From JBHOQX01 sp042408595 (GTDB lineage: Bacteria; Chloroflexota; Chloroflexia; Chloroflexales; Roseiflexaceae), in contig JBHOQX010000100.1 in the NCBI GenBank assembly GCA_042408595.1, forward strand, positions 62,001 to 126,000: a stretch of 64,000 nucleotides of DNA. Direction: 5' to 3'. The notes under the pieces are model-generated. The model was not told the origin of the DNA. It saw only the letters and a list, made by a program, of their open reading frames with translations, and did not search any database. Shown in pieces: positions 17,792 through 26,969 of the stretch. Positions within the stretch are counted from its first letter, which is position 1. Every line of letters starts with the position of its first letter. A program made the translations under genes and the position numbers.

Positions 17792-19453
17792 GTGAACACC
17801 CGGCCGAACCGCCCACCGTGGCGCCGCCGACGTCTGCTGCTGCCGCTGCTCGCTCTGCTGCTGGCCGCGCTCGCCGCGCTCGCCTGGCTGGACAACAGCA
17901 TCAACCGCGGCATCACCTACGCGCCCGCGCCGCCGCCCATCCCCTGGGCCGATGTGCCGCAGCTCGGCGTGAACGCCTACCACATCCAGTTCGAGCCGAA
18001 CCCGGCCGATATCACCCGTACCCTGGAGCTGGCGCGCGCCATGGGCGCGCACTTCGTGCGCATGCAACTGCCGTGGGAGGATGTTGAGATCCACGGCAAG
18101 GGCGATTTCGAGGACCGGCGCGACCCGGCCCACCCGAAGAGCGCCTGGGCCAAGTACGACTTCATCTTCGGCGAGATGCAGCGCCTCGGGCTCGAGCCAA
18201 TCGTGCGGATCGACCGGCCGCCGCTGTGGGCACGGGCCAGGGCCGACGCCACACCGGAGTTTCAGGCGCGCAAAGCGGTGAACGGCGCCGCCACCGGCCC
18301 GCCCGACAACCCCGCCGACTACGCCGACTTCGTTGCGGCCGTAGTCGCGCGCTATCGCGGGCAGGTGCGCTTCATTCAGATCTGGAACGAGCCGAACCTG
18401 GCCGACGAGTGGAACGGGCAGCCCCCTTCGCCGGACGCCTTCACCGGGCTGCTGCGGGCCGCAGCGACGGCGGCGCGGGCAGCCAACCCCGCGGCGGTTA
18501 TTCTCTTCCCAAGCCTCTCCCCGACCGACGGGCTCGACCCGACGGCGCCGATCTCCGACCTGGACTTTCTCGACCGGGCGTACGTGGCCGGCGCGGGGCC
18601 GTACTTCGACATCATGTCGGCGCAGGCCTATGGGCTGGGCCAGCCGCCGGACGAGCACCGCTATGTGCGCCCGCGCCGGCCCGGGCAGGACTGGCGCTGG
18701 TCGCGCCCGCTGGAGACGCGGATCGACGTCTCGCGCCTGCCGCTGGTGCGCGAGGTGATGGAGCGGCACGGCGACCGGCAGAAGGCGATCTGGGTGAGCG
18801 AGTTCGGCTACGCCAGCCCAGTGCCGGGGGTACCGCCGGATCGCCGCGATACCTGGGGGCCGCCGGTGAGCGAGGAGCAGAAAGGCGCGTACCTGGTCGG
18901 GCAGCTTGCGCGGGCGCGCCGCGAGTGGCCGTGGGTCGGGGTGATGAACGTCTGGCTGCTGCGTTGGGGCGGCTACCAGCCGCCCGACCCGCGCGATCCG
19001 ACGCAGGGCTTCGCCCTGGTGACGCGCGACTTCCAGCCGCTGCCGGCCTACGAGGCGCTGCGCCGCTACAGCGCGGGCGGGCCGGTCGCCGGGGTGGGCG
19101 CGCACGCCTGGGGCCACCCCGCGGTGCGCGGCATAGAGGCCAATACCTGGGAGATCCGCTTCGAGGGCGATTCGCTGGCCTTTCACGGGCTGAACGCGCC
19201 GCTCGCCGTCAGCCTGGACGGCGGGCCGCAGGCGAACCTGCATCCCGCGCCAGGCGGCGGGCGCGTGGTGGTCGCGAGCGGGCTGCCCGACACGGTGCAC
19301 CGCGTGACGGTGCACGGCCAGGACCCGCCGGACGCCTTCCTGGTCGGGCGGGCGCGGCCGCTGCCTTGGCTATGGACGTGGGGGATGGGCGGGCTGCTCG
19401 TGGCGCTGGCGGCGATCGGAGGGCTGCTGGGGCGGGAGATCGTGACACGCTAA
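17792..19453 (+). CDS. Membrane-anchored TIM-barrel glycoside hydrolase-like protein
   Basis: This 553-residue protein has membrane segments at both ends (residues about 14-32 and 525-545). A TIM-barrel domain of the cellulase / GH5-GH39 type lies outside the cell. The acid/base Glu is in QIWNEPNL and the nucleophile Glu in WVSEFGY. A beta-rich region follows before the C-terminal helix. The start is GTG, supported by the leaderless promoter. An O-antigen ligase begins 18 bases downstream, pointing to surface or exopolysaccharide processing. The substrate cannot be assigned. Confidence 0.78.
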   Translation: MNTRPNRPPWRRRRLLLPLLALLLAALAALAWLDNSINRGITYAPAPPPIPWADVPQLGVNAYHIQFEPNPADITRTLELARAMGAHFVRMQLPWEDVEIHGKGDFEDRRDPAHPKSAWAKYDFIFGEMQRLGLEPIVRIDRPPLWARARADATPEFQARKAVNGAATGPPDNPADYADFVAAVVARYRGQVRFIQIWNEPNLADEWNGQPPSPDAFTGLLRAAATAARAANPAAVILFPSLSPTDGLDPTAPISDLDFLDRAYVAGAGPYFDIMSAQAYGLGQPPDEHRYVRPRRPGQDWRWSRPLETRIDVSRLPLVREVMERHGDRQKAIWVSEFGYASPVPGVPPDRRDTWGPPVSEEQKGAYLVGQLARARREWPWVGVMNVWLLRWGGYQPPDPRDPTQGFALVTRDFQPLPAYEALRRYSAGGPVAGVGAHAWGHPAVRGIEANTWEIRFEGDSLAFHGLNAPLAVSLDGGPQANLHPAPGGGRVVVASGLPDTVHRVTVHGQDPPDAFLVGRARPLPWLWTWGMGGLLVALAAIGGLLGREIVTR

Positions 19454-19471
19454 CCCAGAGATTGCGCAACG

Positions 19472-21112
19472 ATGACAGAGCTTGCCGAATTCCGCGCGAA
19501 AACCCGCCTGTTCGCCGACCGCTTCCCGCTCGTCCTGATCCCCAGCATGGCCTTCAGCCTGGCGCTGTTCGCCTGGGGCGGCGCGCTGCCGCTGCGCGCG
19601 GCGGGGCTGGCGCTCTTCGGCGGGCTGGCGCTGCTGCGGCCCGATCTGGCCGTACCGTTCGTGCCGCTGGCCGTGCCGCTGTACCTCATCCCCGTGCCTC
19701 TCACCGGCGCGGTGGCCCTGCCGGTCGCCGAGGCGGCGCTGTGGGCCGTCGCCGGTGCTGTCGGGGCGCGGTGGGCCTGGCAGCAGGCGGTGGGGCGCAA
19801 GGGCGCAGCGCCGGTGGACGGTGGACGGTGGACGGTGGACGATGTGCGGTGGGCCGCCGTCCGCCGTCCGTTGTTCGCCGTGGCATATGGCCCACCGCTC
19901 CTGCTGCTCGTCGCCGGGGCGTTGGGGGTGGCGCTGGCGATCACGCGCGGGCCGGCGCTGCGCGAGTTCCGCTGGATGATCGTCGAGCCGCTGCTGTTCT
20001 ACGCACTGCTGCGGGCGATGGGCGAGCGGGCGTGGCGCGGGCGCTGGTCGATCATCACCGGCTTTCTGCTCGGCGGGGCGGCGGCGGCCGCGCTCGGCCT
20101 GCTGCAGTACGCCGGACTGGACCTCGTGCCGCTGCTCGGCGAGAAGCGCTGTTTTTGCGAGAATATCGTGACCGACGGCGGGGCGCGGCGCGTCGCCTCG
20201 GTCTACGGCCACCCGAACAATCTGGGGCTGTATCTCGGGCGGGTCTGGCCGCTGGCGGCTGCGCTGGCATTGGCAAAGTTCAGCGTTCAGGACGCAGCGC
20301 TCGGAGATCGGAGTTCAGCGTCCGTCGTCCGTCGTCCGCCATCTGACGCCCGTCCTTCGCCCGTCGTTCTTCGACGGTGGTGCGCCGTCGTTGCCCTGCT
20401 CTGCCTGGGCGGGATCGCCGTCTCGTTTTCGCGCGGGGCGCTGCTTGGCGCGGGCGCGGCGCTGCTGGTGCTTGCCCTGGGGGCCGTGCTGTCCCCGTCG
20501 CAGCGGCACGGAGAACCGAGCGGAGCAAGCGATGCCGTCGGGCTGCTGCGCCCGCTGCGCATTGGCGGTCAAGCACGACGGGCTGTCCGCCTGGCGCTGC
20601 TGGCCGTGGGGGTCGTGGGGCTGACAGCGGGGCTGACACTGGCGCTGCGCGGCGATGTGACCGCGGGGAGCACGCCGGTGCGGCTGCTGCTCTGGCGCGA
20701 GGCGCTCGGTTACATCCGGCTGCATCCGCTGGGGATCGGGCTGGATCAATTCCTGTACTACCACGACCCGAATTCAGGGCGGAGCCTGATCGACCCGGCG
20801 CTGCTCGGCACGAGCGAGGTGTACGCGGCGCACCCGCATAACCTGCTACTCGACCTGTGGCTGCGCGTCGGGCCGCTGGGTCTGGTCGCCTTCGGCTGGG
20901 CGCTGGCGCGCTTCACGCGGCGCGGGCTGGTGGCGTGGCGCGCCGGCGGCACGGATGGCGCGCTGGCGCTCGGCGCGCTCGCGGCGATGGCGGCGGCGCT
21001 GGTGCACGGGCTGGTGGATCAGTTCTACTTCGTGCCCGACCTGGCGCTGGCGTTCTGGCTGCTGGTCGGGTTGGCGGATGGGGTTTGGGCGGCGCGGCGA
21101 CCACCGCGGTAG
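19472..21112 (+). CDS. O-antigen ligase/polymerase-family membrane protein
   Basis: This 546-residue multi-pass membrane protein shows the O-antigen ligase (Wzy/WaaL-like) signature around HPHNLLLDLWLRVGPLGL in the large outer loop, with about 12 hydrophobic segments. Such proteins join or polymerise surface glycans. It follows the glycosidase gene in one transcript. Two stretches are foreign in look and match the short-repeat family: residues about 110-132 (bases 19805-19870, repeated GGTGGAC) and about 269-305 (20279-20385). Both lie in loops and keep the frame. Confidence 0.85.
   Translation: MTELAEFRAKTRLFADRFPLVLIPSMAFSLALFAWGGALPLRAAGLALFGGLALLRPDLAVPFVPLAVPLYLIPVPLTGAVALPVAEAALWAVAGAVGARWAWQQAVGRKGAAPVDGGRWTVDDVRWAAVRRPLFAVAYGPPLLLLVAGALGVALAITRGPALREFRWMIVEPLLFYALLRAMGERAWRGRWSIITGFLLGGAAAAALGLLQYAGLDLVPLLGEKRCFCENIVTDGGARRVASVYGHPNNLGLYLGRVWPLAAALALAKFSVQDAALGDRSSASVVRRPPSDARPSPVVLRRWCAVVALLCLGGIAVSFSRGALLGAGAALLVLALGAVLSPSQRHGEPSGASDAVGLLRPLRIGGQARRAVRLALLAVGVVGLTAGLTLALRGDVTAGSTPVRLLLWREALGYIRLHPLGIGLDQFLYYHDPNSGRSLIDPALLGTSEVYAAHPHNLLLDLWLRVGPLGLVAFGWALARFTRRGLVAWRAGGTDGALALGALAAMAAALVHGLVDQFYFVPDLALAFWLLVGLADGVWAARRPPR
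19805..19870. repeat. In-frame GGTGGAC tandem repeat in the ligase gene
   Basis: Four near-perfect copies of GGTGGAC are followed by CCGTCCG-type units of the opposite sense, inside the coding frame. Confidence 0.75.
20279..20385. repeat. In-frame CGTCCGT / CAGCGTTC repeats in the ligase gene
   Basis: TTCAGCGTTCAGG, GGAGATCGGAGTTCAGCG and repeated CCGTCGTCCGTCGTCCG units form a low-complexity insert in a predicted loop. Confidence 0.7.
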
Positions 21113-21263
21113 GGCGGAGGCGTCGTACCACCGCGAATCACGGCGCAGTCGCACCGATCTGTTCGGCCGCGGCGCGGCGCGCGTGCGCGCGCCTCTACGG
21201 AACCCCGCCACGTCTGCTGTCGCAGACGGTAATCTCCTGTGATTTGGGCCTAAACGAGTTAGC

Positions 21264-21292
21264 TTGACAGCCCCCGCGCCCTCTGCTATACT
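21264..21292 (+). promoter_or_regulatory. Consensus promoter of the LacI-family gene
   Basis: TTGACA (21264-21269), 17-bp spacer and TATACT (21287-21292), 34 bases before ATG 21327. Confidence 0.8.
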
Positions 21293-21294
21293 CC

Positions 21295-21308
21295 GCTTAA
21301 TCGATTCA
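21295..21308 (+). promoter_or_regulatory. Candidate LacI-type operator over the transcription start
   Basis: The quasi-palindrome TTAATCGATTCA, with core AATCGATT at 21299-21306 and the central CG typical of LacI-family sites, sits at the predicted transcription start. This suggests autoregulation. Confidence 0.4.
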
Positions 21309-21326
21309 GCAGCAGACGTAGAGGCT

Positions 21327-22340
21327 ATGGCCGCCACGATCAAGCAGGTCGCGGAGCGGGCCGGCGTCTCGACGGCGACGGTGTCCTACGTGCTGAACGG
21401 CACGGGCGTCGTCACCGAAGCGACCCGGCAGCGGGTGCTGAGCGCGGTGGCGGAGCTGCACTACCAGCCGAGCTACGCCGCCCGCAGCATGCGCAGCCGC
21501 AGCCGGACGCTCGGGCTGGCGCTGCCGACGCCGGCCGGCCGCCTGGCCGACCCGGCGATGGCCGAGGTGCTGGCGGGGCTCTCGGACGCGGCGGCGGCGC
21601 GCGGCTACTCGCTCCTGCTGGCGGCAGGCGAGGCCGGCGAAGACCCGGCGGCGATGTGCCTCCGGCTGATCCAGACCGGCCGGGTGGACGGGATGGTCCT
21701 TCTGGAGCTGGAGGTGGACGACGCGCGGGCCCGGGCGCTGCAGGAGGCCGGCCTGCCCCACGTCTGCGCCGGGCCGCCCCCGGGGGAGAGCCCGTTCGTC
21801 GCGGTGGATGTGCACGACGCGGCGGCCCAGGCGGTGCGGCACCTGGTTGGCCTGGGGCACCGGCGGATCGCACTGATCCAACTCCCATCGGATATGGCCG
21901 AGAGCGAGCCGCGCTACGCCGGCTACGTGCAGGCCCTGGAGGAGGCCGGCGTCAAGCCCGATCCGCAGCTGGTGGTCGAGGCCGGGCGGCACGAGGAGGC
22001 CGGCTTCCTGGCGATGCAGGAGCTGCTCGCCGCGCCGGAGCCGCCGAGCGCCGTGGTAGCGGCGAGCGACGAGTTGGCGTTCGGGGCGATGCACGCCCTG
22101 TACGACGCCGGGCTGGAGATCGGGCGCGATGTCTCGATGGTCGGGTTCGACGATGTGCCGTTGGCGGCGCACGCCCGCCCGGCGCTCACCGCCATTCGCC
22201 AGCCGCGCCAGCGGCTCGGCGAGTGCCTGGCGCGCCTGCTGATCGACACGATCACCGGGCGGGGTCGGCGGCGCGAGAGCGTCACCCTTGGCGCCCGGCT
22301 GGTGGTGCGGCAATCGAGTGGCCCCGTGAGGCGAGATTAG
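21327..22340 (+). CDS. LacI/GalR-family transcriptional regulator
   Basis: This 337-residue repressor-type regulator starts with a LacI helix-turn-helix (TIKQVAERAGVSTATVSYVLNG). A periplasmic-binding-protein-like effector domain follows, with the family ending VGFDDVPLAAHARPALTAI. ATG 21327 places the HTH at the N terminus as usual; a GAGG lies just before it. Its downstream neighbours are a sugar ABC ATPase, a secreted glycosidase and a sugar-acid cluster, so a carbohydrate effector is likely. Confidence 0.92.
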   Translation: MAATIKQVAERAGVSTATVSYVLNGTGVVTEATRQRVLSAVAELHYQPSYAARSMRSRSRTLGLALPTPAGRLADPAMAEVLAGLSDAAAARGYSLLLAAGEAGEDPAAMCLRLIQTGRVDGMVLLELEVDDARARALQEAGLPHVCAGPPPGESPFVAVDVHDAAAQAVRHLVGLGHRRIALIQLPSDMAESEPRYAGYVQALEEAGVKPDPQLVVEAGRHEEAGFLAMQELLAAPEPPSAVVAASDELAFGAMHALYDAGLEIGRDVSMVGFDDVPLAAHARPALTAIRQPRQRLGECLARLLIDTITGRGRRRESVTLGARLVVRQSSGPVRRD

Positions 22341-22415
22341 CGATCAGGGATGGGAGATTCTGAGCATCGCTCGCAATCGCCAATCGCGCTGCGCTGATCT
22401 CCGATCTACAAGCAA
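22335..22415. repeat. Short-repeat block between the LacI and ABC genes
   Basis: GCGAGATTAGCGATCAGGGATGGGAGATT, GCAATCGCCAATCGC and GATCTCCGATCT-type units. No promoter is evident in it. Confidence 0.5.
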
Positions 22416-22427
22416 AGGAGCTAGGGC

Positions 22428-23531
22428 ATGGCTGGGGTCAAGTACGAGCACGTCTGGAAGCGGTTCGGCGATGTGACCGTCCTCAAGGATATCAACATGG
22501 ATATCCCGGACGGCGAATTTCTCGTGATGGTCGGCCCGTCCGGCTGCGGCAAGACGACGACGCTGCGCTGCCTGGCGGGGCTAGAGGAGATCACCGACGG
22601 CAATATCTACATCGGCGATCGAATCGTGAACGATGTCCCGCCCAAGGATCGCGATATCGCGATGGTGTTCCAGAGCTACGCGCTCTACCCGCACATGTCG
22701 GTCTACGACAACATGGCCTTCGGCCTCAAACTGCGCAAAACGCCCAAGGCCGAGATCGACAAGCGGGTGAAGGAAGCCGCTGAGATGCTTGCGATCGGCC
22801 ACCTGCTCGACCGCAAGCCGAAAGCGCTCTCCGGCGGCCAGCGCCAGCGCGTCGCCCTCGGCCGCGCGATCGTCCGCAACCCAGCGGTCTTCCTGATGGA
22901 CGAGCCGCTCTCGAACCTCGATGCCAAGCTCCGCGTGCAGACGCGGGCCGAGATCGCCAAGCTGCACCAGCGCCTCAAGACAACCTTTGTGTACGTGACG
23001 CACGACCAAACCGAGGCGCTGACCATGGGCACCCGCATCGCGATCATGAAGGACGGCGTGCTCCAGCAGCTCGACGCCCCGCAGGTGCTCTACGACCATC
23101 CGGTCAATATGTTCGTCGCCGGCTTCATCGGCTCGCCGGCCATGAACTTCTTCGAGGCCAAACTCGACCGCGCCGACGGCGGCGGGATGCTCGATTTTGG
23201 CACCTTCCAGCTGCCACTGCCGCCCGCCAGCCTGGACAAGGTCAAGGACTATATCGGCAAGTCGGTCTACGTCGGCATGCGCCCGGAGGATATCTACGAT
23301 GCGCATTATGTCGCCAAAGGCGTCCGCGAGGACGCCAGGATCAGCACGGTCGTGAACGTGCTCGAGCCGCTTGGCGCAGAAGTCTTTGCCTATGTCGAGA
23401 ACGGCGGCAAGGAGATGGTCGCGCGCCTCGACCCGCGCACCGCGGCCAAGATCGGCCAGCCGCTCGATGTCGTCGTCGATATGGACAAGGTCCACCTGTT
23501 CGACCGGGAGACCGAGAAGGCGATTCTGTAA
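22428..23531 (+). CDS. ugpC: Sugar ABC transporter ATP-binding protein (MalK/UgpC/MsmX type)
   Basis: This 367-residue ATPase energises import of sugars through partner permeases. Walker A GPSGCGKTT, the Q-loop MVFQSYALYPHM, the signature LSGGQRQR, Walker B VFLMDEPLSNLD and the switch His THDQTEA are all present. A C-terminal TOBE regulatory domain follows, as in MalK/UgpC. GGAG precedes the ATG at 8 bases. No permease or binding protein is nearby, which fits shared ATPases such as MsmX that serve several transporters. Confidence 0.92.
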   Translation: MAGVKYEHVWKRFGDVTVLKDINMDIPDGEFLVMVGPSGCGKTTTLRCLAGLEEITDGNIYIGDRIVNDVPPKDRDIAMVFQSYALYPHMSVYDNMAFGLKLRKTPKAEIDKRVKEAAEMLAIGHLLDRKPKALSGGQRQRVALGRAIVRNPAVFLMDEPLSNLDAKLRVQTRAEIAKLHQRLKTTFVYVTHDQTEALTMGTRIAIMKDGVLQQLDAPQVLYDHPVNMFVAGFIGSPAMNFFEAKLDRADGGGMLDFGTFQLPLPPASLDKVKDYIGKSVYVGMRPEDIYDAHYVAKGVREDARISTVVNVLEPLGAEVFAYVENGGKEMVARLDPRTAAKIGQPLDVVVDMDKVHLFDRETEKAIL

Positions 23532-23553
23532 TCGGCCCGCACACTTTCCGCTG

Positions 23554-23588
23554 GGAAGGCGCGAAGGTCAGCGATCTTCGCGCCTTCC
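23554..23588 (+). terminator. Hairpin after the ABC ATPase gene
   Basis: A perfect 13-bp stem (GGAAGGCGCGAAG) with a 9-base loop starts 22 bases past the stop codon. No T-run follows. Confidence 0.65.
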
Positions 23589-23599
23589 GCATGTCGTGC

Positions 23600-23605
23600 T
23601 ACAAT
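23600..23605 (+). promoter_or_regulatory. -10 box TACAAT upstream of the GH5-like gene
   Basis: TACAAT lies directly after the terminator hairpin and about 72 bases before ATG 23677. Confidence 0.4.
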
Positions 23606-23676
23606 ACGGTCCACACACTCCTGGTCTGTGCGACCGCTCCACGGGCTGCCCGCGCCACGGTCGCTGTCCATCGCCG

Positions 23677-25893
23677 ATGAACATCCGAGCCATCCTGCCG
23701 CTGCTGGCACTCCTGGCTGCCCTGGCCCCGCTGTCGGGCGCGCGTGCCGCTGTTGTCCCGGCTCAGGTCGGAGCACCGCGCTGCTTCCCCGAGGCGCCGG
23801 CGATCACCGCATGCATCGACGGGCCGATCCGCGCCTTCTGGGAGCGCCAGGGCGGCCTGCCGGTGTTCGGCTATCCCCTGGGGCCCGAGCGCAACGGCGT
23901 GCAGCGGTTCGAGCGCGTCCGCCTGGAACGCCACCCGGAGAATCCGCCGCCGTACGATCTCCTGATCTCGCGCGCTGGGGCCGAGGCGCTCGCCCGCCAG
24001 GGGCGCGATTGGCAGACCTTCCCGAAAGGCGACCCTGCCGCGCCGCATTACTTCCCTGCAACCGGCCACGCCATCGCGCCGCAGTTCTGGCCCTACTGGT
24101 CGAGCCACGGGCTGGAGTTCGACGGCCGGCCCGGGACGAGTTTCAACGAAAGCCTGGCGTTGTTCGGTATGCCGCTCTCCGAGCCAGCCATGGAAACCAA
24201 CGGCGCCAGCGAGACCGTGCTGACACAATGGTTCGAGCGGGCGCGCTTCGAGTACCACCCAGACAAGCCGCCCGCCTATCGCGTGCTGCTCGGCCTGCTG
24301 GAGCGCGAATCCGATGCGCCGGCGGACGTCTTTGCCGCCGGCGGCTTCATTCGCCCGGCGGGCGCGCAACTTGTGCTGAACGGCCAACCGGTGCGGCTCA
24401 AGGGCGTCAACTACTACCCGCAGGGCCGCCCCTGGTGGGAGATGTGGGATGTCTGGGATGGCGTGCAGATGGCGCGCGAGCTGCGCCAGGCGCGCGACGA
24501 CCTCGGCATCAACACCGTGCGCATTCTGCTGCCCTACAGCCTGGACGGCTCGACCGAAAAGCAGGGCATCGTCAACGACGACCTGTTGCGCGGGCTGCGG
24601 CAGGCGAGCCAGATCGCCGGCGACCTGGACCTGCGGCTGATCGTGACGCTGTTCGACTTCTACAACGATTTCGCGCCCGCCGGCACACCCCAGGCCGCGC
24701 GCGATGTCGCTTACCTGCGCGCGGTGGTCGGCAATTTCGTCGGCGACGACCGGATCATCGCCTGGGATGTCCACAACGAGCCGGATCACTACGAGCTCTG
24801 GCAGCGGGGCGGCGCGCCGCAGGTGCTCGACTGGCTTGGGCGCATGGCCGACGAAATCCACCGGCTCGACACGAACCACATGGTGACGGTCGGGATCGGC
24901 ACGTCCGAGAACTTGTGGCAGGCCGGGCCGGACGGGCGCACGCCGCTCGATTACAGCGACCTGGTCAGCGCGCATATCTACAACGCTGGTGATGTCGTCC
25001 GCCAGCTCGACGCGGTGCGCGCCCACAGCGGCAAGCCGATCCTGCTGGGCGAGTTCGGCTGGCCCACCGGCCCCGGCTGCATCCAGCGCGACTACACCGA
25101 AGCGGAGCAGGTGCGCGTCTACCGCGACACGCTCGCTGCGGCGGACGGGCGGACCGTCGGGGCGCTGGCCTGGACGCTGCGCGACTTCGACCCCGGCCCG
25201 ACCCGCCGCTATGACACGCGCGAGGAGCACTACGGCTTGTATCGCCCGGACGGCAGCCTGAAGCCCGCCGCCGAAGCGCTGCGGGCCTGGCCGGCCATGC
25301 CGCTCCCCAGCGCCCTGCGCACCAGCGAGCCGATCACCGCCGAGCCACCGAACCGGCCGGACGGCCCGCTGGCGCCGGTCGCCGTGCCGGGGAGCCCCTT
25401 CTACGTCAAGGGCTGGTTCCGCCAGGCATGGGAGCTGCTTGGCGGGAGCGAGAGCTTCGGCCTGCCGCTCGATGAGGCGTTTGTGCCGCCGCCGACCGGC
25501 CCGAAAGACGAACGCCGCATCCAGTATTTCGAGGGCGCGGTGCTGGAGTTCCATCCGGAAGCCGCCGGCACGCCGGGATTCGAGCGTCTGCTGCCGCCGG
25601 ACAAGGCAAAGCTGATGATCGTCCCGCTGCCGATCGGCCAGGCGGCCGTCGCGGCGCGCGGGCTCCCAGGCGGGAGCTTCGCCGTCGCCCGCGTGTTCAA
25701 GTCGTTCTACAAGCGATTGAACGGCCGTTGGCGGTTCGGCGCAGCGCTCACGGACACGCTGGTCGAAGACGTGGACGGCGGTCCGGCGACCGTGCAGTAC
25801 TTCGAGCGCGGGCGGCTCGAAGTACGCGCCGATGGACATCCGCAGGTCAGCAAGCTCGGCGCGTGGGCGTTCGCCACGAATTGCGGGGGCTAG
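23677..25893 (+). CDS. Secreted GH5-like glycosidase with FGYP-type repeats at both ends
   Basis: This 738-residue protein begins with a cleavable signal peptide (to about residue 25). Two repeats of about 60-90 residues follow, with the pattern F-W-x3-GG-x-P-x-FGYPL ... QxFERxRLExHP. A TIM-barrel cellulase-type domain comes next (about residues 225-530), with acid/base Glu in DVHNEPDHY and nucleophile Glu in LLGEFGWPTG. Two more repeats close the protein (SFGLPLDEAF...YFEGAVLEFHP; FGAALTD...YFERGRLEV). The repeats probably bind the cell surface or a glycan. ATG 23677 is chosen because the signal peptide starts there. Confidence 0.8.
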   Translation: MNIRAILPLLALLAALAPLSGARAAVVPAQVGAPRCFPEAPAITACIDGPIRAFWERQGGLPVFGYPLGPERNGVQRFERVRLERHPENPPPYDLLISRAGAEALARQGRDWQTFPKGDPAAPHYFPATGHAIAPQFWPYWSSHGLEFDGRPGTSFNESLALFGMPLSEPAMETNGASETVLTQWFERARFEYHPDKPPAYRVLLGLLERESDAPADVFAAGGFIRPAGAQLVLNGQPVRLKGVNYYPQGRPWWEMWDVWDGVQMARELRQARDDLGINTVRILLPYSLDGSTEKQGIVNDDLLRGLRQASQIAGDLDLRLIVTLFDFYNDFAPAGTPQAARDVAYLRAVVGNFVGDDRIIAWDVHNEPDHYELWQRGGAPQVLDWLGRMADEIHRLDTNHMVTVGIGTSENLWQAGPDGRTPLDYSDLVSAHIYNAGDVVRQLDAVRAHSGKPILLGEFGWPTGPGCIQRDYTEAEQVRVYRDTLAAADGRTVGALAWTLRDFDPGPTRRYDTREEHYGLYRPDGSLKPAAEALRAWPAMPLPSALRTSEPITAEPPNRPDGPLAPVAVPGSPFYVKGWFRQAWELLGGSESFGLPLDEAFVPPPTGPKDERRIQYFEGAVLEFHPEAAGTPGFERLLPPDKAKLMIVPLPIGQAAVAARGLPGGSFAVARVFKSFYKRLNGRWRFGAALTDTLVEDVDGGPATVQYFERGRLEVRADGHPQVSKLGAWAFATNCGG

Positions 25894-25917
25894 ATCCGGC
25901 AGCGGTGCGCGCAAGAA

Positions 25918-25984
25918 ACCAGACGCTCAACAGGCAGACAGACAGGCCGGCAGGCAGGAAGAGGGAGGCCGGCAGGCGATCGGC
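25918..25984. repeat. CAGGCAGA/GGCAGGC short repeats
   Basis: AACAGGCAGACAGACAGGCC, GGCAGGCAGG and GGCCGGCAGGC units fill most of the gap before the VOC gene. They resemble the GGCAGAC block at 12159. Confidence 0.65.
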
Positions 25985-26021
25985 ACTCATCCAGGGGCCG
26001 CCAGAACAGAAAGCTACCTTT

Positions 26022-26903
26022 ATGACAGGCAACCTGATCCACCCGGCTACCCGGATCGGAACAGTCCATCTTACGGTCGCCGACCTGGACCGGGCGCGCC
26101 GCTTCTACGAGACGACGCTCGGCTTCCGCGCGCTGCCGGGGGGCGGATCGGAGCTGCTGCTCGGCGCGGATGACGTGCCGCTGCTAGCGCTCACGGCGCG
26201 GCCTGGCGCCCGCCCCAAGCCGGCGCACGCCACCGGGCTGTACCATTTCGCTATCCTCGTGCCGGACCGGCGCAGCCTGGCGCGCTCGCTGCGACGCCTG
26301 GCGGAGCAGGGCTACCCGCTCGGCGGCGCGTCCGACCACGGCGTCAGCGAGGCGCTTTATCTTTCCGACCCGGACGAGAACGGGATCGAAATCTATCGCG
26401 ACCGCCCGCGTGACGCATGGCCCCGCGATCCTGACGGCCACCTGGCGATGGTCACGCAGCCGCTCGATTTGCGCGACCTGCTGGCCGCCGGCGACGCGAC
26501 CTGGGATGGCCTGGCCGCCGGCACACGGATCGGCCACATCCACCTGCACGTCGCCGATCTCGCCGCGGTGGAGGAGTTCTACTGCGGCACGCTCGGCTTC
26601 GAGCTCATGCAACACTACGGTCACAGCGCGGCGTTCGTCTCGGCCGGCGGCTACCACCACCACATCGGGCTGAACACCTGGGCCGGCGTGGGCACGCCGC
26701 CACCGCCGGATGACACCGCCGGCCTGCGCTACGTCGAGGTCGTCCTGCCGGACGCCGCCGAGGTCGAGCGGGTGGTGGCGCGGGCCGCGGCGGCCGGTTT
26801 CGCCGGGGAGCGGCAGGGCGGCGGGGTGCTGCTGCGCGATCCATCGCACAACGGGGTGCTGCTGGTGGCAGCCGCCGCACGCCAGCCCCCTGGCCCGCCC
26901 TGA
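26022..26903 (+). CDS. catE: VOC-superfamily dioxygenase-like protein (CatE type)
   Basis: This 293-residue protein has two tandem vicinal-oxygen-chelate modules: GTVHLTVADLDRARRFYETTLGF at residue about 9 and HIHLHVADLAAVEEFYCGTLGF at about 170. Metal-ligand candidates are the His residues in these starts, plus LYHFA, GIEIY and HHHIGLN. The size and two-module layout match the catechol-2,3-dioxygenase CatE family. ATG 26022 has no strong Shine-Dalgarno sequence. It opens a co-directional run with an aldolase, an epimerase and two dehydratases, so its real substrate may be a sugar-acid or aromatic intermediate. Confidence 0.75.
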   Translation: MTGNLIHPATRIGTVHLTVADLDRARRFYETTLGFRALPGGGSELLLGADDVPLLALTARPGARPKPAHATGLYHFAILVPDRRSLARSLRRLAEQGYPLGGASDHGVSEALYLSDPDENGIEIYRDRPRDAWPRDPDGHLAMVTQPLDLRDLLAAGDATWDGLAAGTRIGHIHLHVADLAAVEEFYCGTLGFELMQHYGHSAAFVSAGGYHHHIGLNTWAGVGTPPPPDDTAGLRYVEVVLPDAAEVERVVARAAAAGFAGERQGGGVLLRDPSHNGVLLVAAAARQPPGPP

Positions 26904-26969
26904 GCCACACCGAACGGCTACCGAGACTTATCCGACAGCGATGCCGCCTGTTGCACATAAGAGGAGCCC

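Noticed and set aside
23599..25914. 770-codon minus-strand open frame opposite the GH5-like gene
   Set aside because: Shadow frame of low-complexity Arg/Ala/Val sequence; the plus strand has a signal peptide and catalytic motifs.
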